Shown: positions 26,405-37,400 of the stretch, one piece after another | Layout of the letters: every line of letters starts with the position of its first letter | Position numbering within the stretch: the first letter of the stretch is position 1 | NCBI GenBank assembly: GCA_964019135.1 | Contig: OZ025256.1 | Span: 40,334,035-40,398,034 of the forward strand | Direction: 5' to 3' | Source of the DNA: Arenicola marina | Lineage: Eukaryota; Annelida; Polychaeta; Arenicolidae | Length of the DNA: 64,000 nt | Notes under the pieces: generated by a model | Told to the model about the DNA's origin: nothing | The model's database searches: none | The model's input: only the letters and a program-made list of their open reading frames with translations | Position numbers and translations under genes: made by a program

Positions 26405-26800
26405 GCGGGTGCGGATCCAAGAATTTTAATGGGAGGGGGGCACTTTAGGTTTTAAATTCTTATGATCGAGGGGTGGGGGGGGGGGAGGGGGGGGGGGGGT
26501 CGCCCACCTCAATAGGGAGTCCACATAATGATGTGGTTGCTCCAGAACATGCCGGCGGGTGGGCCATCCAAATCTTAGCTTCAATTGAAAAAAATCATTC
26601 AATCTCTCTAAAATAAGAGAGGGGGTGGGGGGGGGGGGGGGCGAGGGTATTCCGACCCCGAATACCCCCCGCTCAGATAAATTTTTAAGGCATATGCGGG
26701 AAGCAACAGCAATAACCTGTGAACCCTGTGATCCACAACTATCCACCAAAGAGGGGTCACAGGATCCCCGCCCCCCCCCCCCTTGGATCCGCGCCTGTTC
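26405..26800. mobile_element. Foldback/MITE-like element with GGATCC and G-tract ends
   Basis: Left end GGTGCGGATCCAAG (about 26408-26421) is mirrored by the right end CTTGGATCCGCGCC (about 26783-26796), with G-tracts inside the left end and a C-tract just inside the right end. The inverted ends with G/C tracts resemble those of the element at 52763-52961. The proline/glycine-rich open frames here come from these tracts. Confidence 0.65.
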
Positions 26801-26939
26801 ACTGTAGAATCGAACCACATCCATACCCGTGTCGTAACGTAGATATGACGCTGAGATTACATGAGCCACGTGGGCGAAAGCGTCAGGACAACGAACGATC
26901 CGATGTGCTGGTGCAGTGGGGGGGGGGGGTCCGTGGCTG

Positions 26940-27118
26940 ATAACCGGTCACCTTGGCCAGCCGGATGCAGCGGGAATCGATATTCCGATCAATCACCAGA
27001 GGGTCCGGATAGGCATGGCCGCCAAGGTGATCCGGGCAAAGTCAACAGCAGGCGGAATCCTACGCTGGCATAATAACTTGGCCATCCGCATTGATGGAAG
27101 TACGTAGAGCAAATACTC
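26940..27118. repeat. Dispersed repeat, unsplit copy of the 25271-25510 element
   Basis: GGCATGGCCGCCAAGG, then GATCCGGGCAAAGTCAACAG, then CATAATAACTTGGCC, then GGAAGTACG occur here without interruption. This defines the state before insertion of the 25334-25468 segment in the other copy. The left boundary is uncertain. Confidence 0.7.
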
Positions 27119-27282
27119 AGCGGAAATCAGATAATTTCCGATTGAGGGATTTTCTTTCGTGTTTCGTTTGTTCGTTCCTCGACCGGGCGGGCATTACTAA
27201 CAGTGTGTTTTTAAGCTGAAGATGAAGATAGCATCGTACAGCATCACTGTGATAGTTTGGCACCTAATTGGCCTGGTGGATT

Positions 27283-27605
27283 TAGAGCAATATGTTCTGT
27301 AATTTTTATATTACCAATCTCTTCTCCACAACAAATAAATGTATTCTGCTTTGAATTCCCAGTCCTGAAAGCCTGTGGGCTATCCGGAGAGAAGCAAATT
27401 TGTTGACCGGAGCAGAAGTTAGTGGCCGGCTTTAGATCCCTGCGCGCCTGTTCGCTGTTTGGTATTCTGTGTGATGTCGACGGCTGCTCGCTAGGACGTC
27501 CGCGCGCGATAAATTAGTCCGCGCAATATTATGTTGAAATTGTTGTTTTACAGACTCAACGAGGTATAAAACATATATGCATCATAATTATGAGATACTT
27601 TCAGC
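27283..27605 (-). mobile_element. Dispersed repeat family R1, copy 1 (minus)
   Basis: The reverse complement matches 50213-50415 and 55113-55393. Shared blocks include CACAGAATACC, GAACAGGCGC, CTTCTGCTCCGG, TCTCTCCGGATAGC and TAAAAATTACAGAACAT. It contains the CpG-rich block CGCGCGCGGACGTCCTAG that the 50-kb copy shares and the 55-kb copy lacks. No open frame; probably a non-autonomous transposable element. Confidence 0.8.
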
Positions 27606-28268
27606 CTTTAGATTCTAAAATGTAAAAAATCTAAGATGGCGCATGTAAGATGGCTGCTTTACGCGGTAAGAGACTTCGAGTCGGGTCGACTCAACTTCTC
27701 AATTCCAGATAATCGGGCTCTGCGGCTGTATCGGTGAGGAGTGTTTTGTATAATCAAAGGTTTGTCTCTTAAGGACACAGCTCTGGAACATGACGTTGTG
27801 AGGCAATTTCCAGAAACGCTCGTTGTTTTTTTTATAATTACGTTCCACCTGCGTGCCTGGCGTGTAAATCAGGTATTGGCATTTTTCATTCCCATCTCAT
27901 CTCATAATTCTTGATCACGCGAGCATGCATTTACTTCATGTAATTAAAGAGAGAGAGGAAGGGAAAGAGAGAGAGAGAGAGGGAGAGAAAAAGATTTCGA
28001 CCAGGAAATCAGCAACACAAAACAGCAACAGATTATAGTCCCTGGACGCTTCGTCGTAAGTCGCCTCAGGGCACAGCCGTCCCCTCCAGGTCGTAAGGTT
28101 GCATGCCGGCCACACCTATGTATTTATCATTGAGCCCGTCTCTGGGAGAGTGTAGTGCCTGCATGGGGACCGGCTGGGCTTGGTGGACAGTTAGGCTTCA
28201 ATATTCAGATCTCACCGTCACATAAACAGAGATATTTACACATATTACTAACTACCACATACTACATA
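27606..28268. other. Intergenic, purine-rich microsatellite
   Basis: No gene seen. A GA-rich run occupies about 27945-27990. Confidence 0.6.
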
Positions 28269-28457
28269 TACTGCCATATGGGTAACACAGCCATGTCCAC
28301 ACACGCTAATGTAACCTTCCACGGAAGCATATACTGCCACATGGGTAACACAGCCATGTCCACACACGCTAATGTAACCTTCCACCGAAGCATGTACTGC
28401 CACATGGGTAACACAGCCATGTCCACACACGCTAATGTAACTTTCCACCGAAGCCCA
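28269..28457. repeat. 63-bp minisatellite, 3 copies
   Basis: A unit beginning TACTGCCACATGGGTAAC and ending CCACCGAAGCATG is repeated three times with few differences. Since 63 is a multiple of 3 the array keeps several frames open on both strands; these are not genes. Confidence 0.95.
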
Positions 28458-31099
28458 TTTATGATCCAGCTGTTTATGTTCCGCGGTACGATACAGGAGA
28501 AGAGCAATACGACACGCAAGCCTGAGGCAGAAGAGGGGTGGTGGTGGGGTGAGAGGAGAGGGTGTACACGCCCCGGGCAGAGATAGAAGGGGGGGGGGGG
28601 CGAGAGAGAGGGAGAGAGGGGGCGTTGCAAGGCGGAAAAACAGCCCCAATCATACCACTCCCCTCCCGCTAGCCACCCTCCACTCCGATTATTCCTGATG
28701 GCGACACCCCACCCTGGCTGGGGGGCGGGGCCGGCCCGCGCGCCGCTGGCTAGCACCCACGCCGGCCTCTATCCTGGATATGAGTGGTCAGCAGCTGCCC
28801 AGTGAGCCGCCTCCAACACGACACAACACTGATCAACCACTCTCACCCACTCCCACCCCCACCCGCACGCCACCTTCACGATACACCTTGGTGACACCAA
28901 GCAGCGGCAGGCCACGAGTACGTTTTCCCCTGCCTTCCCCCAGGAGGGCGGGAGAGAGGAAGGGAGCGACGGACATGCAAACCGTCAGGCAGACAGGCGG
29001 CAGACCCAGGACGTTTTCCCCTGGCAAACAAACGGCCAGTCAGCCAGCGAGCCAGCCAGTCATCCAGGCTGGCAGCTAGCTAGCCGTCCAGGCAGCAGTG
29101 ATATAACCCGGCACAGCACGGCGTGGCCAGAACCTGCGATGGCGCATTGAAAGCGGAAGTCAACAGCATAGCCATCACATAAAGGTAAAAAGGCCCGTTA
29201 GGCTGCTGTCACCTGGCAAGCAAGTTTCACTTTCTCTTCGGTTCTCGGTTCTCCCGCCCGGCTTACCTAACCAGGTGGGTCGTTCCGTGGCGGCCTCTCC
29301 CAAAAGGGGGCGGTTTGACATTTTTCCTCACACACGCAATGCAATGTCATCGTCGTCCACCATGCCAGCAGCGCGGTGCGTTCAGTGGAAGCAACGAATC
29401 GCAACCTTCCTGATATAAAGCATCCTTAGTTCTCCAGGACACTCGCCTGGGTGCGCTCCTAGTGGATCACGCTGAATGGGACTCGCGTATCGTCGCCATG
29501 GATACCACCTGGCAAGAATTAAAACCGGATATACTATCGCTATAAGCCGTGGCATCCAGCGATCCAGACCCTTTAAGGGAAGGTCTGTCTCCCGGGTGCT
29601 CGTGTGTATCGGGATGTATTCTGTAAACTAGATTAATACAGACGTTAATTGATGTAGAACTGACGATATCATGAACTAAAACGCGGCGGCTTACCTCTAC
29701 AACGGCAGAGTATGAAATAATTATCTTTTAAATATGTTTTAGCTCATTCTCAATAAAACGGGGGAAGTTTAGTTTTTTCATGGTACAGGGTGATATGATG
29801 CTAAATATCTTACTTCCTGCTATGTTATTTGACTATTATGAAAAACCGATATAAGACGCCTTAGCGTGCGTGGAAAGTTGGCACATGTGATACATTAAAT
29901 TTCCATACTCGCTTCATGTATATTCAAAGGTGAAAGAACTTTTACAAATGGGTTAGTTAAAACGAACCAAAGAGGATTCAAAAATAACATCCCGTGGGTA
30001 TTTCTGTCGAAGGCCTCTTCCAGCTCACAAGTGATCACAATGTTAGGACCAAACATAACAAATTGTGTGTCCTACAGCGCATTGAAATGGTTCAGTCGAT
30101 TTTGGATGGGTGAGTGTTTAATGGCCCAATAGAAGGAGAGGAACAGGAAGCACAATTCTGCAATATATTATCATGGTTTTCTAAAACATTGCAGAGGAAG
30201 CATATACAAAGTGACTTTCTCTAGAATTTAAATAAATAATACTGTGGCAGAAAACCGGTTCGTCTCCGAATGCGTATATTTTTGTATGTTACCGTACTTA
30301 GGCCTAAAATATATGATGCGATGACGACCTTCCCTTTCGGGCCACAGGAGGCCATGACATTAAAGTGTCAAGTTATTGAATTCTGTGAACGTGCAGCAAT
30401 AAATTGCATCCATCTTTTATTGCACAAATTTAATGTGCGTTAGTGAAATGTGCGTTAATACATTATGCGAAACTACCGTTTAAACATTAGCGAACTTTGC
30501 TTTCACCGAACTTATGACTTCTACTGCCCAACATCGTTCTTCTTTGCGGAAACGATCACTATTTGAACCTTGTTAATATGGGTGTTCAGTCAAAGAGCTC
30601 AGTATAATCTGTCAGGACAATAGACGGTGCTAAATCAATCTGAACATATGCCACATTTCTGTAGAAGTCTTGTAAGCATCGTCATATTCTACTGATTCGT
30701 CGTTCAGCCGCTCTTTAAAACTTGTGAAATGAACGGGACTATCATTTGAAATGTACGTTACCATTGGCAACGTACATTAAGGTTCATACAAACTCGTTTA
30801 TAAGCAGACTGTGACCAGAATTGATTCTCCATATTACATCGTTCGATAATTAGGTCGAAGTATTTTGGCATATTGTTGCAAAACGTAACATTGTACAATT
30901 ATTTAGCACATCGTCATGTGCACCGTGTTATTGAGAATCCGTGAATCAATGCATATTGCAGCATAGTAACAACAAGCAAACCAGGTCGGTCAACGATACA
31001 TAATTTTTGTTAATAGTTTATTTCCAAAAATAGCAGTTTCGTGTGATATTACATAGAATACAGGGATATAATGTCATTTTCTTACATCTGATCATCCAA

Positions 31100-31172
31100 C
31101 ACAAGAAGAATACAACACAAGAAAGATACAGTACAAGAAGATCCAATACAGGAAAAATACAGTACAAAAAGC
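31100..31172. repeat. Degenerate short tandem repeat (ACAAGAARATACA-like)
   Basis: About five imperfect repetitions of an A-rich unit with the words ACACAAGAA, ACAGTACAAG and AAATACAGTAC. Confidence 0.6.
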
Positions 31173-32578
31173 AACAGCTGGTAGTTTTGAAAGCATTTAA
31201 ATTGTCAAGGGTATATAAACAGAGGTAGTTCATAAAGCAGAAATTATACAATTCCATTTGTTCGCAAATAAGATTTTACTAAGCTGTTCATTATGGTCTA
31301 CTGTATGTTTTCGATATGATAGTAATATCTTATCAATCTAGGGATATCCCGTATACAAGGAGAAACCTCTCTACACTTGCACGAAAAAATATATTTCTTA
31401 GCCAGTAGTATAAGATGGTTTAATAAACGGTCGTTTTCTGAGTTTTTTACGCCAAACAAAGCAGCCAAGAGTGAAACTCTTGAGTTGATCTCTATACTAG
31501 AGTTACCTTCGACCCAATTAACCAACGGTTAATCAACGATACATATGATCTAAGCGTACACAGGATATACAGGCTGAATGGTTGTGTGAAGACACCTTGC
31601 GAGGCTATGTCGCGTAAGTAGGAAGGATGAAACAGCAATGGAGCTATCCATCAGAGATATCGGTTGGCCAAAACATATCCTTTATATTACTGTAACACTC
31701 TTTGTTTGAACTTTGTTTTTGTCAAAGTAATTTTTTCGCATTTTTTGCCACCGTTCATGTAGGCCTGTCTCCCCCTTTGACGTTCCTCCTTGATATACAC
31801 GATCCGTTATAAACTCTTGTTTAAACTTGGCATGTTTAGGAGAGTGGGTGTGAAGATTATCTGGCAGCCCATCCGACGAAGCTAACAACCACGGGCGCCA
31901 TATAGGTTGATGGTCTGTGTTCTCTCTCATCCTGGTGACTTTTTTTGGGGTGCAAGATGATGACCTGTGACGCCTCAGGTTGATGGGAGTTGGCATTCCT
32001 TCCCCCCGTCACCACCGGGGAGCCGTAAACCCCGGGATATGATGGCAACTTGACTCACCCTTTGCTTTGGAGGCGGAAGCCAGGAGCTGGTAACTGAAAG
32101 CAATTGGCTTCGTTTTCATATTGCCTTCACCCCCAACACCACATTCACCCTTCTTCACCTATATCCTCCAGAAGCCTTCGCCATCACCCCGGCTCTTTAT
32201 CCGACACGACATGATAAGTCGTTGGCCACAGCGCAGGATTTTGTTCTCCAAGCATCTCCACCGTATCTTGTGGTGACTTGTTGTGTCGCGTCCGGTCTTC
32301 GGCAGACGGAACCAGACCGAGGCAGACACAACAGGGGGGGGGGGGGGGACTTGTGGGCGTGAACGTGTGTGGTGATGTGGGGGGTGGGGAACTTGACTTG
32401 TCTGCGTTTATTTTTGTTACACCCTCTTGGCAATATAGCCCAGTTTCCTTTAGCAGACTCGTTTGTCAGACTAGCGTTCATATTTTGCACGCCAAAATAT
32501 ATTCCAGCTCCCGTCCGCTCTCTCCTCCCCTTATACAATGGTATGGCGTGACCTGTAAATATTTGTTTGGTATGTAAG

Positions 32579-32662
32579 CAGTACCCGAACCATATATAAG
32601 CAGTACCCAAGCCATATATAAGCAGTACCCAAGCCATATATAAGCAGTACCTAAGCCATATG
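32579..32662. repeat. 22-bp minisatellite, about 4 copies
   Basis: The unit GCAGTACCCAAGCCATATAT plus AA is repeated nearly exactly, the last copy with CCTAAG. Each unit holds a TATATAA word. Confidence 0.92.
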
Positions 32663-33134
32663 TTACACGTGTTTTCACATTTGTCATATCTGTGTGATAT
32701 CTGAGCCACATCTGAGCCACATATAGGCCATAAAGAGACCTAGACCGCCATAATAAGTTATAACCAGGCAATAGCAACTAGACATTGTCAAGCATAGCTT
32801 GAGAAGAAGGACGCAAATCGGGGTGATAGTTGCAAATTCAACATGTTAGTACCGACTGCGACTATGCACATGCAATATCGACAGGGCTATAGGCCGAAAC
32901 GTCACCGCGCCGTCAGTCATTTGGCGTATCGAAGCTTTGTAATGAGATTGGCCATGTTAAAGTGAGAGTATTTTCTAGCGTCCAAACTACCAGTTCGATT
33001 TTGATACCATTTGACACACATGATGTCACTAACATGGGTACACATTTCACCACATATGGGTCATCTACCTGCGTTCATATAGTCATCGCAATTTTTCGTA
33101 ACATTTCGTAAAGTGAAAATTTGATCTAATAATA

Positions 33135-33143
33135 CAGCCAGCC

Positions 33144-33183
<40 letters not shown>
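33135..33183. repeat. (CAGA)n microsatellite
   Basis: CAGCCAGC followed by an uninterrupted run of about ten CAGA units. Confidence 0.97.
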
Positions 33184-33335
33184 TCACGGAAAAACGGAAA
33201 AACGAAACACACTGACATAACACGAAAATAGAGATTAATAATTACAGATACACTATGTCATAATGCTTCGTGTGGTTGTCCCCTTTGCAGACTGTGGCGC
33301 CACCCCGCACAGATGTCAAGCTCTCTCACCCGACA

Positions 33336-33455
33336 CGTCACGCCACTGAGGCTACAGCTGTGGCAGCGACTAGTGTCACATGTCGGGGTGACGCGTCGGG
33401 AGTGACGCAACCAAGGCGCCAGTGATGACGTACGTGATGACGTAAAGCGATGACG
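33336..33455 (+). promoter_or_regulatory. Cluster of six CRE-type TGACG motifs upstream of the cyclase
   Basis: Six TGACG cores (either strand) occur within 120 bp: 33336-33340 (as CGTCA), 33389-33393, 33403-33407, 33426-33430, 33438-33442 (extended to TGACGTAA) and 33451-33455. The cluster ends 365 bp before the first coding ATG. CREB/ATF proteins bind such half-sites; that they do so here is inference. If real, the promoter of a cAMP-producing enzyme would be cAMP-responsive. Confidence 0.5.
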
Positions 33456-33639
33456 CAGGATAATTATCTACGGGAGGGACCGCGGACACAAGGATAGATG
33501 TCCACGACCGTCTGAGGCGGCGGCGGCTTCCATGTGATAACGACAGACCAGGAAAGCATTACAGGCCTGGTGAGGCAACCAAGGGAATTAATTTCGGCTA
33601 ACACCACCAATTTAGGAACCTGAGGACCCGCAACGCGCC

Positions 33640-33680
33640 AGCTGCATATAACATGTTGGCTTGTTTCTCAGTCTTCCGCC
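33640..33680 (+). promoter_or_regulatory. Possible core promoter (TATA-like plus initiator-like)
   Basis: CATATAAC at 33645-33652 is followed about 20 bp later by TCTCAGTCT, which resembles an initiator. Spacing is a little short for a classical TATA-driven start. It would give a 5' leader of roughly 150 bases. Weak evidence; transcript ends are not visible in the sequence. Confidence 0.25.
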
Positions 33681-33820
33681 AGTTTGCTTTCCTTCGGCGG
33701 CGGTAACGAGGCGCATTGGGATAAGATACCCGCGGCTTCTTCCCGCTATTATCATTAAGTTTGTCATACAGCCATCATTACCGTGTTACCGCGCGGCGTG
33801 GACCGTGTCGCTCGCCCACC

Positions 33821-34450
33821 ATGTCGGCCCACAAGACCTGTATCTTGACACCCGCCGCCAGTAGAACCCGGATATCCGACTCTAGCAGCGCCCTCCAGCG
33901 GCTGCCGTCGCCGGATGACGAGATTCCGTGCGTGACGCGTTGCTGCTGGGTCTTCGAGCGTCCCACCCTGCGACGGATGTACGCCCGGTACGCCCGCCGC
34001 AGTCGCCGGGACGCCCCGGCTGTGGTCGTCCTCGTGGCGCTCCTCTTCAGCGTACAGTCCGTGCTGGTGTCGTCCTTGGCGTACAGCGCGGTACGGCTGC
34101 CGCACGTCGCCGTCAGCGGCGTCCTCGTCCTCCTCCACGTCGTGGCTCTCCTGCTCCACCGGAAGCTGCGGACGCTGGACCTTGGCGTACCCGCCGTGGC
34201 GTACTACGGCTGGGCCGCCCTGGGGGTCCAGATGGGGGTCAACATCGGCCTCGGGGAGGGGGCCGTGGCCCTCTCGGACGGCCTCGAATGGACCCTCGTC
34301 TACGTCTACGTCACCGTGGTGGTTCTCCCCTTCCGCCTGGGGCACTGCGTGGCCATGTCCCTGCTCAGCCTGGCCGTCCAACTGGTGCCCGTCCTCACGC
34401 TCTCCCTGACCCGGGGACCAGCCACCGAACGACATTTCTCAGCCACCATG
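33821..34450 (+). CDS. ADCY3: ADCY3-like exon 1: N-terminus and M1 helices 1-5
   Basis: Codes residues 1-210. A 65-residue cytosolic part includes [18 protein letters not shown] and a basic stretch ([14 protein letters not shown]) just before helix 1, the usual position in type 3 cyclases. Hydrophobic segments lie at about 66-89, 94-113, 123-144, 157-171 and 174-196. Ends in phase 0 at ATG followed by the donor GTGCGT. The exon is very GC-rich compared with its surroundings, which opens spurious frames on both strands. Confidence 0.93.
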
Positions 34451-37400
34451 GTGCGTTCACATACATGTATACGGCAGTGTCACAATCGTTACCCTGGCAA
34501 CGTATCTATTTGTAGGATCGTTTCGTTAATATCTCTTTTTTTAAATTTCGTGCATGCAATACAGCATGTTCTCGCACTCACTGAGCTGCAGCCCATTGTG
34601 ACGCCAGGTCCGGTATGAACTCATCCCGCACAATGCGGCTGTGTACTGTCGTAAAACAGTCTAAGTACCACCCGGGATGACATTTGACTAAAGGTCTGTG
34701 CGTGACCATCCTATAGCTCTGATATTGCTCCTCGTGTGAGATGGGTTCATCACAGCATAAATAGTCTAACCTATCCTCGCCTAAAGTATCGGGTAAGATA
34801 TGGGAGACTTGTGCTGAGATAAAACCACCTCGCACTCTAACCAAGGCCATATGGGTATCGAGAAAAATTTATTACTGAACACAAGAGAAAGAAAACGAAC
34901 ATTAAGTTCAAACAACAAAAATGAGCTAAACATGTTGCTTGCATCGAGCATAAGTAGTGCACGATATCATTGTTATTCACAGGAGCTATATTGTCTAAAA
35001 TATCACCTGTATCAAGATTGACATTAACACCGGTATATTAGTAATTATTATTACTATAAGCAAAGTGCTCCACGTAAACACGAGGCATTGCAATAATCCT
35101 AGTAACTAGGGTTGCGATCACGTCACTATAAGCAAAGTGCGCCACGTATACACGAGACATTAAAATTACCCTGGTAAATAGGGTCACGATTTTGCTCGTG
35201 TCTAATTGCCATGCCCATCAGACGAACAACCAAACAGTGATATCAAGGGCAACTTTATCACACTAAACTTAACTTGATGAAACATGATGTCGGAACCTTA
35301 TACGAATTAGCACTAACGCAGTGAATAAGGTTCTCTATGTAATAAGAATCTGTCTGAATTTCCAGCAAACTCATGCCAGCTGCGTCAATCCCGGGAGATA
35401 TCATTAATTTGCTTTCTCGTTTACTTCTGGACATAACAAAAGCGGAAATGCCAATTTCCAGACCCTTTTCTGTTTTAAGAAATGGAAAAAAAGAAAAGAA
35501 TTCCCTTTGGAATGGTCAAATGTGTTCCGTATTTCCGTTTTAAACTTACACGAAAGGTGACGGGTATCGTGTGAAAGTTAAGAGATGAATCATCGAATCC
35601 TCTGTGGGCTTTATCTTTTCTGACAATTGCTGCTATCATTATATTCAAAAGCAGAAGGGAAAACGAATGAACGTTTTATCCAGGGACGGTACAAGTAATC
35701 CCTGCTGGTGATCCTCATACCTCATACCAGACGAGCTCTTTAGAACACACGCTATTGGCCTAAACTATGTGATATACTGGTAATACAAAAGCTCCTAATC
35801 GATACTCCTAGGTTAGTTCAATCGAGCAATTGTTGTACACCAACATAATGCACGACCAGTGGGGTAACTAATCTATGATTAAGCCCTGGGTTAAATAAGC
35901 CAACGTTGACGGCTACACGCGCGCCGTGATAGAGTGATTGCGTTTCTCAGCGACCGCTACACGCGCGCCGTGATAGAGTGATTGTGTCTCTCAGCGACCG
36001 CTACACGCGCGCCGTGATAGAGTGATTGCGTCTCTCAGCGACCGCTACACGCGCGCCATGTCCGCAAATCGCAAGATATTCCACATATATTTGGCCAGTC
36101 GCCTTTTTGTTACCATATATCGTTGCCAAGAAACATGGCACGTGGAACTAGGCAACTAGGCAGGAAAGCGGGTCATTTAAAGCTATAACTACAATTCTTT
36201 TGTGCGTGACGTCATGTTTCATTGTTCTATGCAATGTCGCTATGGCAACGATTGTCGATCTCATGGGCAGCAGGGCGGTTCAAGTCAGAATATGGCATTA
36301 TAGCGGCCTTCAGATTTACTGCTATTGTATTAGCTAGAGACGAGTGGCGCCACAGTGTGGCGTACGCGATTAATATATTAAGCCATCTGGCGAATGCATG
36401 GGAACAGTGTTTGAAGCGTGCGACATGAGCGACAAAGGGGCGACAGTGGCGATCTGCCGCGGAAAACGGTCGGGCACTATTTTTTAACTGTAAAAATTGT
36501 TTAATGAATATTCATGAATTTTTATACTAACAAGTTACGGAAAACTTATGGATCGGCGGTTGTTGCGATTGGCAGCGATGGCGGCAAACTCGTTTAAATT
36601 CGATCTGCAATCTGCAAGGAACGCTGAAAAATACACTAAAGTAGCATACTACCTTACCGACGATAAAATGCCTTTCTTACCAGAAAAATCAAGCTATCAG
36701 AGGTGTGACCTCACCTCCCCCTTCGCCCCCCCCCCACCCCCCCGTTATAAAAAACATTGGTGGACACCCGCGGTCATTTTCACCCCTCCCTCACACCTGG
36801 TCGCAAAGGGGGTATTTAATATATTGCTGGGTTTGGGGGAGGGGGGGTGGTAAAGCCCCCCCTTTTCACATGAAAATCCGCTCGGTAGGGGCATTTTACC
36901 GTCAAAATCCGCTCATTTCTTTTCGTAGAGCCGCTCATTTTTAGAGAGCCCCCCCCCCCCACCCAGTCGCAAGTTTAAAATATCCACTCCATTATTATTT
37001 TTATATACAGGCATGTCATGGGGCACACGCGGAACCCTCCCACAGATTTGCATAAGAGTGCCCCCCCCCCCCCTCTTTAAAAAGTTATGGATATGGATAA
37101 AATATTTGTGCATTGTGACTAAGCAATGTCAAATCGATCCTTTGTGTCGTATTCGTTATAACCCTAACATTGGTTCAGCATTGTGTGCCATGAATATTCT
37201 TATAGTCTTATAGCATTATTATACAGAATAACATGTGTCGGTATGCAATCGGAACAATGATAATATTTTTTTTGTCTATATATTTGAGACATTGGTTCAT
37301 AATTCATCCACTTTAGGGTTTGCTTGATCATGATGATAGGTGGGTATCATTTCACATCCATAGATAACATTTAAGGTGGGTGACCATGTCTTTTTATTGT

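Larger units (their letters stand above)
28458..33335. other. Long intergenic stretch with no recognised gene
   Basis: Nothing here matches a protein family I recognise. A G-run lies near 28590-28602 and another near 32333-32349. Between 29000 and 29090 there are CCAG/CAGC-rich words. 29100-31000 is AT-rich and featureless. Short repeats at about 31100-31170, 32579-32662 and 33135-33183 are described separately or are simple. Confidence 0.55.

Noticed and set aside
28155..28756. Open frames around the 63-bp repeat
   Set aside because: Overlapping frames on both strands driven by a three-copy, 63-bp repeat and G/C tracts.
31682..32048. Two overlapping minus-strand open frames
   Set aside because: No recognised family, no clear splice or promoter context; kept as unannotated intergenic sequence.
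33764..34515. Other long open frames over cyclase exon 1
   Set aside because: Shadows caused by the high GC content of exon 1; only the frame from ATG 33821 gives the cyclase membrane block and in-phase splicing.
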